A stretch of DNA of 64,000 nucleotides. Origin: Modicisalibacter xianhensis (GTDB taxonomy: Bacteria; Pseudomonadota; Gammaproteobacteria; Pseudomonadales; Halomonadaceae). Of the stretch, positions 8,295 to 16,761 are shown one piece after another. A program made the position numbers and the translations under genes. The notes beneath the pieces were generated by a model. It was not told where the DNA came from. It ran no database searches and saw nothing but the letters and a program-made list of their open reading frames with translations. Position 1 is the stretch's first letter. The number at the start of each line of letters is the position of its first letter. Location: positions 186,001 to 250,000 of the forward strand of contig NZ_FOPY01000003.1 of NCBI RefSeq assembly GCF_900113605.1, read 5' to 3'.

Positions 8295-9935
8295 ATGGCG
8301 GAAATCATTCCCTCACTGGAATCTATCGATCTGCAGAGCCTGCCGGATAGCGAGCGCCGGGTGCTGGAAGTCCTGCATGCCCTCGAGTTTCCGGGGCTGC
8401 AAGTGTATTTCAGCATGCCGATGGTGATCGAACGCCAGCGCGGGGACATCCGAAGTGAAGCCGATTTCATTCTCTTCCATCCCCGCCATGGCCTGCTGGT
8501 CTGGGAGGTCAAGGGTGGCGGGGTCAGTTATGAAAATGGGGTGTGGTATTCCCGGAATCGCCAGGGCAAGCATCAGATCAAGGACCCGGTCAAGCAGGCG
8601 GACACGATCCAAGGGGCGCTGCTGCGGAAGATCCGAAAGGAACTGGGCGAGTCGTTCTCCGTGCCCATAGGGCGCAATGTCGTGTTTCCCGATGTCACGC
8701 TGGAGCAAGTGACCCTGCCCATGGGGCTCGAGCGGCGCTATGTGATCGACTTCACCGCACTGCAGTCATTGACGGCCGATAGCCTGATGGTGCATTTCCG
8801 GCGTTGGCCTCACCAGGAACGGCTGCCTGTTTCCAGCATGGAACAGACCTGGCTGATGGAAAAGGTGCTCAATCCCACCTTCCACCTCACGGTGGACATC
8901 AATGCCACGATCGAGCGTGTCGAGAAGCGCCTGGTACAGTTGACCTCCCAACAGCTCTGGGCTCTGGAACTGCTGCACCACATTCCGAGGATGGTGATCG
9001 TGGGCGGGGCAGGCACCGGTAAATCGATCCTTGCCCGTCAGAAGGCTCTGGAACTGGCCCAGGCCGGCAAACGGGTGCTGATGCTGTGCTACACGGAGGC
9101 GCTCGCGGCGCATCTTCGCCACCATGTGGCAGAAATCCACCCCGAGCCTTTGGAAGGGCTGGAAATCAGGACCTTTCACAGTGCCGCGCGTAACTTGGTA
9201 ACGCAGGCAGGGGGGCAATGGCGGGTTCCTGAAACACTGCAGGAGCGGGCTCGGTTTTACGAGCAGGCGGTGCCTGACCAGATGATCGAGGCCGCGGGTG
9301 TCATCGAGGATCGCTATGATGCGCTGATCGTGGATGAAGCGCAGGATTTCGAGCCCATCTGGTGGCTGGCCCTGCACGACTTCCTTAAGCAGGATGCCCT
9401 CGTGGCGCTATTCGCGGATCCCGCCCAGAATTTGTTCGGTCGTGAATTCGAGATTCCGACGGACGCCTTCTCGGACATGGTGCCCTATTACTTTCCCCTG
9501 ACCTGGAACTGTCGCAATGCCAGGGAAATCATTGACTGGCTGATGCGTCGCTTTGAGTTTGCCAATCCGCCGGCAGACACCCAGCCCAGCAGTGGCTATC
9601 AGGTCGAGGAATTTGCCTGGACCATGGCTGAAGAGCAGGAGGCACAGCTCAAGCGTGCCTGGGCGACCCTCAAGGAGAACGGGGTGATGCCGGAACAGCT
9701 CGCTATTCTCAGCCCTCATGCACCTGAAGAGAGCCAAGGCATCCAAGCCTTCAAGAAAGCTTTTCCGAAGGGGCAGTTCCGCTACAGCAGCATTCGCAGC
9801 TTCAAGGGCCTGCAGGCGCCCTTCGTGTTTCTGGTCGACATGGATACCAGTGACTTCGCTGCCCGTGAGGACCTCTGGTACGTCGGAGCCACCCGGGCCA
9901 CGTTGGGCCTGAAGACCTTCAGCGGTAAGACCTGA
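8295..9935 (+). CDS. NERD nuclease domain + UvrD/SF1-type helicase
   Basis: 546 aa. A nuclease-related (NERD) domain spans about 15-130, with the PD-(D/E)xK-like core ADFILFHPRHGLLVWEVKGG (56-75; D57, E71, K73). The helicase part follows: Walker A GGAGTGKS (237-244), Walker B DEAQDFEP (about 345), and C-terminal motifs SFKGLQAPFVFLVDMD and LWYVGATRA. The protein should be an ATP-driven translocase or helicase with a nuclease. It ends soon after motif VI and is shorter than many SF1 helicases. The start has no strong Shine-Dalgarno (AAGGAGCCGTTGA upstream is acceptable). It is the last large gene of the operon; a second NERD helicase of different sequence lies at 13523-15394. Confidence 0.9.
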   Translation: MAEIIPSLESIDLQSLPDSERRVLEVLHALEFPGLQVYFSMPMVIERQRGDIRSEADFILFHPRHGLLVWEVKGGGVSYENGVWYSRNRQGKHQIKDPVKQADTIQGALLRKIRKELGESFSVPIGRNVVFPDVTLEQVTLPMGLERRYVIDFTALQSLTADSLMVHFRRWPHQERLPVSSMEQTWLMEKVLNPTFHLTVDINATIERVEKRLVQLTSQQLWALELLHHIPRMVIVGGAGTGKSILARQKALELAQAGKRVLMLCYTEALAAHLRHHVAEIHPEPLEGLEIRTFHSAARNLVTQAGGQWRVPETLQERARFYEQAVPDQMIEAAGVIEDRYDALIVDEAQDFEPIWWLALHDFLKQDALVALFADPAQNLFGREFEIPTDAFSDMVPYYFPLTWNCRNAREIIDWLMRRFEFANPPADTQPSSGYQVEEFAWTMAEEQEAQLKRAWATLKENGVMPEQLAILSPHAPEESQGIQAFKKAFPKGQFRYSSIRSFKGLQAPFVFLVDMDTSDFAAREDLWYVGATRATLGLKTFSGKT

Positions 9936-9987
9936 ACTCACGGCTTGGCTTCGTTGAGCTTGGTAAGGAAGTAGAAAGGAGATCTCA

Positions 9988-10365
9988 GTGAGCAGGAAGA
10001 CAGTCTTGGAAGTGGCGGCGATCATGGCCATGATGGGCATGGCGCCTGTTGGATGGGCGTCAGGCATACCCGAACAGTTCCTGGGATTCTGGGAAAAACA
10101 GGAGTCTTGTTCCAAGGCGCTGACGTTCGGGATGCCGGACACGGGCCTGATCATCCGAGAGGCGTCCATCATGGGGTATGAACAGCCCTGCGATCTGAAG
10201 ACGATCCTCGCGTCTGGCGAAACCACACTGCATGCGACGTTCAGCTGTCATTTCCCCGATGGAAGTGAGGATATCGATTACCAGTTCGAGAAGAGCACTC
10301 AGGGCAAGCTGCAATACCATACCGAGGGCTTTGACAGTGACCCACTCGTCAGGTGTGAATCATGA
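9988..10365 (+). CDS. Small predicted periplasmic protein
   Basis: 125 aa with a GTG start after GAAAGGAGATCTCA. The first 25 residues form a signal peptide with cleavage after Ala in GWASG. Four cysteines remain in the mature part (C41, C67, C86 and near the C-terminus), which fits two disulfides in the periplasm. No family is recognised. It is 50 bases after the helicase, on the same strand, but may be a separate cargo gene. Confidence 0.7.
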   Translation: MSRKTVLEVAAIMAMMGMAPVGWASGIPEQFLGFWEKQESCSKALTFGMPDTGLIIREASIMGYEQPCDLKTILASGETTLHATFSCHFPDGSEDIDYQFEKSTQGKLQYHTEGFDSDPLVRCES

Positions 10366-10511
10366 GGTGGAAGGTCGCGCAAGGGCCAACAAGCTGTTAT
10401 TGACTTTATATCGCCCAAGGCGTTTCGTAGACGCTCGGTTAAACGAGACTGCAGTATAATTGCGATGTAAAAAAGCATGGTTATGCTGATTAATTTTTAA
10501 TAGGAAATACT

Positions 10512-11057
10512 GTGAGCGAGCTTCAGGCCTACATCGAGAAAGTTTACGAGCAAGCGAAAATTGGTGACTGGGGGCGAGTCTTTTCTGAGTGGAGAGATAT
10601 ACCATTTATCGCAAACCGGTGTAGCCGCTATCAAAAAGAACATTCTGGTTGGACATTCCTGCATCAAGCAGCTTATTTCGGACATGAGGAAGCCTGTCGG
10701 GAATTGATTCGGTTAGGGGCTTCTGTTGGAGGGCAGACCCATAACGGAAAATTAGCTGCAGATATTTCGCAGGAGAAGGGGCATACGGCTTTGGCAGCCC
10801 TCTTACGGCGAGCGCTACAAGATGAGGAATCACTCTGGGCAACCTCGAACGATCCAGACCTGCGACCTAGTAGCAATCTTTGGGGTGAGGCTATAGAACG
10901 TCAAGCAATAGGGGGTATGCTTGTTGCTTATGCTGGGGGGATAGTCAAAATTCCAAGCGGCGCGAGATACTTTACAGACTCGTTTGAGCGTATCCTAGTT
11001 GGTTGGCATGGTACTTTTGACCCGCCTTGCGGAATGGATGGCGAATCAATGTTATAA
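10512..11057 (+). CDS. Ankyrin-repeat protein
   Basis: 181 aa with a GTG start after AGGAAATACT. One clear ankyrin repeat is visible (SGWTFLHQAAYFGHEEACREL...LGAS, about 44-77) followed by a second (GKLAADISQEKGHTALAAL, about 79-98). Such repeats mediate protein binding. The C-terminal half, with GGMLVAYAGGIVKIPSGARYF, is unassigned. Composition is more AT-rich than the operon upstream, so it may be a separate acquisition. It is followed by transposase debris. Confidence 0.7.
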   Translation: MSELQAYIEKVYEQAKIGDWGRVFSEWRDIPFIANRCSRYQKEHSGWTFLHQAAYFGHEEACRELIRLGASVGGQTHNGKLAADISQEKGHTALAALLRRALQDEESLWATSNDPDLRPSSNLWGEAIERQAIGGMLVAYAGGIVKIPSGARYFTDSFERILVGWHGTFDPPCGMDGESML

Positions 11058-11150
11058 GGCGTATTGCCCGCAGGATCTTATTTTGAAAGCAGCTCAGCCA
11101 TTCCTCGTTTTTCGGCATGGTTAAATGATCGTAGCTGATGCATTCTGACA

Positions 11151-11921
11151 CGTTGTCGAGCCGCTGCTGCTACCGCCGAAACCCAAGCCGCGTGGTGGCC
11201 GACCTCTCGTCTCCAACCGCGCCGCCCTGACAGGCATCCTGTTCGTGCTGAGCTCGGGTATTCCCTGTTAGATGCTGCCGCAGGAGATGGGCTGCGGCTC
11301 AGACGTCACCTGCTGGCGTCGCTTGTGTGACTGGCAGGAGACGGGGGGCTGGGAGCATCTGCACCAGACGTTACTGGAACATCTCCATCACGCCGATCAG
11401 CTCGATTGGGAGCGGGCCTGTATGGATAGCGCGTCCATACCGGTAAAAAGGAGGGCTCGGCCATCGGCCCCAACCTGACAGACCGGGGCCGGTCGAGCAC
11501 CAAACGCCACCTGCTGACGGATCGCCAGGGTGTCCCGTTGGCCATCCTGCTGTCGGGAGCCAACATACATGACAGCGTGCCTCTGGCGGCTCTGCTCGAT
11601 AGTGTTCAGCCAGTTTCATCGGGCCGACCAGGGCGTCCTCGTTGCCGTCCCCGCAAGCTTCACGCAGATAAAGCTTACGATCACCGACGTTGCCGCTGGT
11701 CATGCCGGGCTCGTGGCATCCAGTCCTGCATTGCTCGTCGAGAAGTGGAAGACGGCCAGTGACTCGGGCGCCATCGCTGGGTGGTCGAGCGAACCTTTGC
11801 TTGGCTGGGGCGGATGAGGCGCTTGGCAATAAGCTATGAACGGCGTGCCGATATCCACTATGCCTTCACGCTGCTGGGGTGCTCGTTGATCGGTCTGAAC
11901 AAGCTTCGAGGTAGGTTTTGA
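11151..11921 (+). pseudogene. Decayed IS5-family transposase
   Basis: Joining frames gives the C-terminal DDE transposase of IS5/IS427 type: WERACMDSASIPVK, then PTDRGRSSTKRHLL, then DKAYDHRR, and finally [14 protein letters not shown]...LRGRF with the stop at 11919-11921. The gene is broken by a nonsense codon near 11269, a frameshift near 11450 and another in-frame TGA near 11760. The N-terminus is truncated and I found no inverted repeats, so it cannot move. It marks a junction between the ARH operon and the DUF3644 module. Confidence 0.85.
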
Positions 11922-11958
11922 AAGGCACTGTTATCCCTTGGAGCCAGATCGGCTTGGT

Positions 11959-12113
11959 TCAGAGAGCTTCGCGCGGTTTACCGCGCTGAACACGCAGAAT
12001 GTCGGCCATCACGGAGGGTAGGGTATGCGATTCGTAGACGTCATGAACGGCAGGCAGGGTCGAGAAGATATTCGGCCAGTCGGCATAGAACGCTAGGTGG
12101 GTTAGCGCCTGGG
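11959..12113 (-). pseudogene. C-terminal fragment of a carboxymuconolactone-decarboxylase family gene
   Basis: The minus frame reads ASQALTHLAFYADWPNIFST...REAL then stop at 11959. The HLAFYADWPN pattern is typical of the CMD/AhpD-like family (normally HLAFYAGWPN). An in-frame stop lies immediately upstream, so only about 51 residues are left of a protein normally over 100 aa. It is outside the transposase remnant and is probably residue of an earlier insertion or deletion. Confidence 0.6.
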
Positions 12114-12445
12114 AGGCTCAGGGGTAAAGAAGGGGACATGCTGCCGATAGGAGTGAAGTAGACCCTATTCATTGGGCCACCTGACAGGCGATCTAAGCTC
12201 AGAGCGTATAAGGCTGCTTTCGACCCAAAGCCGACATGCCGGCAAAAGCAGCGAGCATGTTTATCAGTGTTATTCAGCATGCGCGATGATTGGTGTTATA
12301 CTGCCAAGCTATACTTAATTTACAGGATTTCAATAAGCTAATAGGTGTTTAATCGTGCAGAATAACATTATTGAACGCGCGTGCGCATTCAAGTGGAATA
12401 TCGAGCACGCCACCTAATACCTGTTAGCCATGAGGAGGACTCAAC
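12114..12445. other. Intergenic region before DUF3644, no gene supported
   Basis: Contains two short sequences that look like -10 elements (TATACT near 12297-12302 and TATACT near 12309), which could drive the DUF3644 gene. A minus-strand frame at 12041-12280 looks like a chance open frame. Nothing else is visible. Confidence 0.4.
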
Positions 12446-13456
12446 GTGCGATCGCGAGCCCGCGTACTGTTAGATAAGTCAATTCAGGCGATGCTCGCCG
12501 CCATTGAAGTTTACAACAAGCCTCAGTTCTCCTACCGGGAAGAGACCTTCTCAATCCTTGCCGTGAACAGCTGGGAACTGCTGCTAAAGGCTCGGATTCT
12601 CATGCTGGATGAAAATCGGATAAGCTCTATCCTTGAGTATGAGCAACGCACGAACGCCGACGGCACGAAATCGAAGCAGCGTTATCGTAAAAAGAACCGT
12701 TCCGGAAACCACATATCGATCAGTTTGTTCAAAGCGTTCGACCTTCTTGTGAACGAATATGCCGATGCTGTGCCTTCCGTCGTACGCCGAAACCTAGAGT
12801 TATTAGTCGAGGTCCGGGACAACTCCATCCACTTCATCAACACGGAGAGTGTCCTTGAACTCCGAGTGCAAGAAGTCGCAACGGCGTGCCTCACCAACTA
12901 CATGAGCCTCGTCCGCCAGTGGTTCGGCGTCGACTTCACGAAGTACCACATTTTCTTGATGCCCATAGCCTTCGTCCGGGATTTCCATGTGGCCGACGCA
13001 GTTCAGCTCAACAGCCAGGAGAAGAAGCTCCTCCAGTACCTTGAGCAGGCCGAGACCAGCGGAGAGGAGGAGGAACCGGACGATTTCAGCATGGCGGTCC
13101 GGATCGATTTGCGACTACACAGGACGTCCGGGAAAGGTGATGTGGAAGTGCGCGTCTCGAATGCCCCCGACGCCGTGGCGGTCCGGCTGGAAGAAGAGGA
13201 TGTCCGAGAACGTTATCCGCTCGACTACCGAATGTTGTCCCAGCGGCTCAGGAAGCGTTACGTCGACTTCAAAGCAAACGATAAGTATCACAAGATACGG
13301 AAGGCCCTGGAGGCAGATGAGAGATTCTGCAAGACGAGGTTGTTGGACCCCGGAAACCCAAAAAGTGCCGTGAAAAATTTCTACAACGGCAACATAATAA
13401 AAGAGTTTGACAAGCATTACACCCGGGATAACAAGGCGTTCAAGCCGACCAGTTGA
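12446..13456 (+). CDS. DUF3644 domain protein with HEPN-like motif
   Basis: 336 aa with a GTG start after ATGAGGAGGACTCAAC. The N-terminal 150 residues match DUF3644: LLDKSIQAMLAAIEVYNKP then NSWELLLKARIL and RRNLELLVEVRDNSIHF. The last element gives R124-D-N-S-I-H129, an Rx4H motif as in HEPN RNases, so a ribonuclease role is plausible but inferred. The C-terminal part (about 170-336) is charged with no motif I recognise. It lies 66 bases before a NERD helicase on the same strand, and the pair looks like one transcription unit. Confidence 0.85.
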   Translation: MRSRARVLLDKSIQAMLAAIEVYNKPQFSYREETFSILAVNSWELLLKARILMLDENRISSILEYEQRTNADGTKSKQRYRKKNRSGNHISISLFKAFDLLVNEYADAVPSVVRRNLELLVEVRDNSIHFINTESVLELRVQEVATACLTNYMSLVRQWFGVDFTKYHIFLMPIAFVRDFHVADAVQLNSQEKKLLQYLEQAETSGEEEEPDDFSMAVRIDLRLHRTSGKGDVEVRVSNAPDAVAVRLEEEDVRERYPLDYRMLSQRLRKRYVDFKANDKYHKIRKALEADERFCKTRLLDPGNPKSAVKNFYNGNIIKEFDKHYTRDNKAFKPTS

Positions 13457-13522
13457 AAGCCGCTTAACGCCTTTCAACCGTCGGCTTAACCTTCGCGTTA
13501 GACTGCAAGGATAGGAGGGGGC

Positions 13523-15394
13523 ATGGGACGATTTGTATCACCATCAATAGAACATTTTGACCGATTGCGACAGCCACTCACTGAAGGTGAGCGGATGGTA
13601 TTCGACTTGTTCAATGAGACGCTTGCGCCAGAGTGGGAGATTTACATTCAGCCCCACCTTAATGGGTTGCGTCCAGATTTTGTTCTGATGAATCCCGCTG
13701 TCGGAATCGCCGTCTTCGAGGTGAAGGACTGGAATCTCGACGCGATGCGCTATTGGGTACAGGAACGGCCCGGCAGAGCTCCTCGGCTATACGCGTGTGA
13801 CGGCAGGAAGGAGTTTTCGGTTCAGAACCAAAATCCGGTTGAAAAAATATATAGATACAAACAGGAAATACATGAACTGTATTGCCCTAGATTAGATGGA
13901 AAAGCCGGTTTTGCCACGATTACCGCCGGGATCATTTTCCCATTCGCCAATACCGCAGCTGTCCACGAACTTCTGCGTCCTTGTCTGGATTATCGAGGGA
14001 TGCTTGGTTGGCCTCAGTACAACCCCGTCTCTGGTGCTGAAGCCATAGCTGAGAATAAAGTTAATCTAGTCTTCCCTGAAAGTCGCCGGTCAACTTCTAG
14101 ATTCATGAGCGATGAACAGGCTGACGACATGCGAAATTGGCTGATTGAGCCTGATTTTTCTGCGACTCAAAGAAAGCCCATCGAGTTGGATACAACTCAA
14201 AGATCATATGTGACTTCTCGAACCCAGTCCGGCTACAGGCGAATCAAGGGTCCAGCGGGCTCTGGAAAATCCTTGATCCTTGGCGCTCGCGCGGCACAAC
14301 TTCTCGGTGAAGGAAAAGAAGTTCTCGTTGTTACCTTCAATATCACTCTTCTGCACTATTTGATGGATGTTGCTGTCAGGTGGCCAAACTCGAAGGGTCG
14401 CACGAGGCAGGGTGTTACCTGGTTGAATTTTCATGCATGGTGCAAGCGAGTTTGTTTGGATTCTGATCACGAGAAAGAGTATCTCGACCTATGGCGGGGT
14501 GCCGAAGAAGAAAGACGAGACGAAGACAATGTGCTGCGGTTTCGCCTACCTGCATTGGTAGGAAGCTGCATTGATTCAGATGCTGATGAGATGGTTCAGC
14601 GCTACGACGCCGTTCTGGTAGATGAGGGGCAGGACTTCTTGCCATCGTGGTGGAATGTACTTCGTAAAGTATGTCGGGATGGCGGTGAAATGCTGCTTGT
14701 CGCGGACGCCACGCAGGATGTGTACGGAACCGCTCATTCATGGACCGATGAGGCTATGACGGGCGCCGGATTTCCTGGTGGTCGTTGGGCGGAGTTACAA
14801 ACTTGCTACAGGCTGCCGCCTTCTGCTTTGAAAGTGGCAAGGGATTTCGCCAGTCAATATTTGCCGCCGGACACCGTCGACTTGCCCAATGGCCCGCAAG
14901 GCGAACTCGATTTGTACCCGTGTGCATTGCGATGGGTTCAAACTTCTCCTGTACGTGCCGTCGAGATATGCCTTGAAGAAATCCTTCAAATGGCGCCGCG
15001 CGCTACCGATGCCATTTTGGCGATCCCTGATATTACGTTTTTAACGGGCAGCCAGAAGATGGGTGCTTCTGTTGTAAATGCTTTGGGGTCCAAAGGCGTC
15101 AATGCGGTGCATACATACAGCGCTGACAAGAAGGAATCGCGCAGACGCAAAATGGGTTTCTATATGGGGGATGCACGAGTAAAGGCGACGACCCTCCATA
15201 GTTTCAAGGGGTGGGAATCTCGTGCCATTGTTATTTTTGTGGGAGAGAAGACTGGCGGGCAAACACTTGCGCTGATTTATGCCGGGCTTACAAGGCTTAA
15301 GCGGCACGAAGAAGGAAGCTTTCTGACCGTGGTCTCTTGTGCAGGCGACCTAGTAGAGTTCGGGAGGTCATGGGATACCTATGAAGAGCGGTAG
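13523..15394 (+). CDS. NERD nuclease domain + UvrD-like helicase, partner of DUF3644
   Basis: 623 aa with a site AGGAGGGGGC before ATG 13523. The NERD core spans about 20-140 with PDFVLMNPAVG (51-61) and FEVKDWN (65-71). Walker A is GPAGSGKS (243-250), Walker B VDEGQDF (366-372), and near the C-terminus are TLHSFKGWES and IYAGLTRL, the UvrD-like motifs V-VI. The DEGQ variant of Walker B is common in this group. It resembles the other NERD helicase (8295) in architecture but not closely in sequence. With DUF3644 it could form a two-gene defence unit with a putative RNase and a helicase-nuclease. It ends 150 bases before the convergent RadC gene. Confidence 0.9.
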   Translation: MGRFVSPSIEHFDRLRQPLTEGERMVFDLFNETLAPEWEIYIQPHLNGLRPDFVLMNPAVGIAVFEVKDWNLDAMRYWVQERPGRAPRLYACDGRKEFSVQNQNPVEKIYRYKQEIHELYCPRLDGKAGFATITAGIIFPFANTAAVHELLRPCLDYRGMLGWPQYNPVSGAEAIAENKVNLVFPESRRSTSRFMSDEQADDMRNWLIEPDFSATQRKPIELDTTQRSYVTSRTQSGYRRIKGPAGSGKSLILGARAAQLLGEGKEVLVVTFNITLLHYLMDVAVRWPNSKGRTRQGVTWLNFHAWCKRVCLDSDHEKEYLDLWRGAEEERRDEDNVLRFRLPALVGSCIDSDADEMVQRYDAVLVDEGQDFLPSWWNVLRKVCRDGGEMLLVADATQDVYGTAHSWTDEAMTGAGFPGGRWAELQTCYRLPPSALKVARDFASQYLPPDTVDLPNGPQGELDLYPCALRWVQTSPVRAVEICLEEILQMAPRATDAILAIPDITFLTGSQKMGASVVNALGSKGVNAVHTYSADKKESRRRKMGFYMGDARVKATTLHSFKGWESRAIVIFVGEKTGGQTLALIYAGLTRLKRHEEGSFLTVVSCAGDLVEFGRSWDTYEER

Positions 15395-15492
15395 GCTAGG
15401 TGCGTTGCAGTCTAACTCAAGCGTTATATAATCCTGCGCTGAATGTCCGCTTCTGGCCGAAAGCTGCCAAAAGAAAAAGTTCGCTACCACTA

Positions 15493-15523
15493 CCTAGCAC
15501 CTTCCCGTGCGGGAGGCGCTAGG
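15493..15523 (-). terminator. Hairpin between NERD helicase and RadC, probable terminator
   Basis: Outer stem CCTAGC (15493-15498) with GCTAGG (15518-15523) and inner TCCCG/CGGGA. On the minus strand it is followed about 12 bases later by a T-rich stretch, so it could end the RadC operon. The T tract is not adjacent, so confidence is moderate. Confidence 0.45.
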
Positions 15524-15546
15524 TATATACCGTTATCGTTAATACT

Positions 15547-16044
15547 CTAACTCCATCCCCGTTCAGCAAGGGATACACAACCTTCTTTTCCTACAACTAC
15601 ATGATCCAGCACCCGTATGTCGACCAGACTCAATGCCTCCTTGAGACGCTGGGTGATACGTAAATCGGCATTGCTGGGCTCGGGATTGCCTGAGGGATGG
15701 TTATGGACCAGGATCACTGCCGCGGCATTGTGGGTAAGCGACGTCTTGACGACCTCGCGCGCATGGACACTGGCCGAGTCGATCGTACCGCGGAAGAGTT
15801 CCTCGAAACGGATCACCCGATGCTGGCTGTCCAGGAACAGCGCACTGAACACCTCATGCTCGTAGTCCTGAAGCAGGACCTGCAGGTAGTCGAAGGCGCG
15901 GGCCGGCTGGCTGATGACGCGTCCACGGGCCAGGCGACGGCGTGCCAGTTGCTTGGCCATGTGGAAGATATCGGCTTCGGTGACGGCGGAGGCCACCTGA
16001 TAGGTACCGGCCACTTCGCCGGCCTGGAATTTGGCAGGGCTCAT
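15547..16044 (-). CDS. radC: RadC-family JAB/MPN protein
   Basis: 165 aa, the JAB domain only, shorter than chromosomal RadC (about 225 aa) that has an N-terminal helix-hairpin-helix. It has ALFLDSQHRVIRFEELFRG and the JAMM metal motif VHNHPSGNPEPSNADL (H-x-H then Asp). Members of this class are found on mobile elements with recombination genes; the biochemical role is unproven. It is the last gene of a minus-strand set with YqaJ, ERF and DUF932, 12 bases after the YqaJ stop. Confidence 0.9.
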   Translation of the reverse strand: MSPAKFQAGEVAGTYQVASAVTEADIFHMAKQLARRRLARGRVISQPARAFDYLQVLLQDYEHEVFSALFLDSQHRVIRFEELFRGTIDSASVHAREVVKTSLTHNAAAVILVHNHPSGNPEPSNADLRITQRLKEALSLVDIRVLDHVVVGKEGCVSLAERGWS

Positions 16045-16056
16045 TGCTGTCTCCTT

Positions 16057-16668
16057 TTATGCCGCCATGACCTGGGCCATCCGCGTCTCGAGCACGTCAT
16101 GAAAGGCTTCGACGCGCTCGACAAGAGTTTTAATCAGCGCTTCATCTCGGTAGGCCCGCTTGATGAACAGCGGCATGCCCGGCCAGTAGCTGACGAAGTC
16201 GATCCACTCGCGTTCGCTGATCCATAGCCCGCCCTGGCACTGTACGACATGTTCCTGGGGCAGCTCATCGGCCAGCAGCAGCTCGATCTGGTACTTGGGC
16301 AGCTTGGTCTTGATCTCGATAAGCCCGTCCTGGCCCACCAGGCTGTCCGGCGAGTAGCCCACGCCGTGATTGAGGATGATACCGACCTGCTCGAGGGCTT
16401 CATGGCTTGTCGCCTGGCTATACAACGCTCGAGCGGTAGATTCGAGGGCATGGCCACGCTGGGTGTGGGCGTTGCCCGCAAAGGCGTCGGCGGGCTCCCC
16501 GGTGATGCGTTCACCGATGAGCTGGTTCATGTAGCTGTAAGCGCCGGTGCCAAAATTTCCCGGCCCTTTGCCCTTGACCAGCAGCGTCTTGATCTCGGAC
16601 ATCGTCACGATCCCGAGCCGGGCCGCGTGCCATTCCGGCGTGCCCTGCTCGAAAGTCAGGATTTCCAT
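16057..16668 (-). CDS. YqaJ-family exonuclease (PD-(D/E)xK)
   Basis: 203 aa. The N-terminus (EILTFEQGTPEWHAARLG...TMSEI) and the core (RGHALESTARALY, GYSPDSLVGQDGLIEIKTK) match YqaJ-type viral recombinases, with acidic ligand D in SPDSLVG and EIK as catalytic triad. These lambda-exonuclease-like enzymes resect double-stranded DNA 5' to 3' and make 3' single strands for an annealing protein. The ERF gene next upstream supplies that partner. Confidence 0.9.
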   Translation of the reverse strand: MEILTFEQGTPEWHAARLGIVTMSEIKTLLVKGKGPGNFGTGAYSYMNQLIGERITGEPADAFAGNAHTQRGHALESTARALYSQATSHEALEQVGIILNHGVGYSPDSLVGQDGLIEIKTKLPKYQIELLLADELPQEHVVQCQGGLWISEREWIDFVSYWPGMPLFIKRAYRDEALIKTLVERVEAFHDVLETRMAQVMAA

Positions 16669-16761
16669 GGGGTCACCTCGTCAGTGTTCGGAGTAATGGG
16701 AAAGGCAATGCGACGGCAGCGATGGGCAGTCGTCTCTAGCCCACCGCTACGTTGGAGAGGG

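Noticed and set aside
11060-11150. Left inverted repeat of the IS5 remnant
   Set aside because: TTTTGAAAG occurs near both ends of the remnant but in the same orientation, so it is not an inverted repeat pair.
12041-12280. Minus-strand 79-aa frame
   Set aside because: It runs over the CMD remnant in another frame and has no ribosome site.
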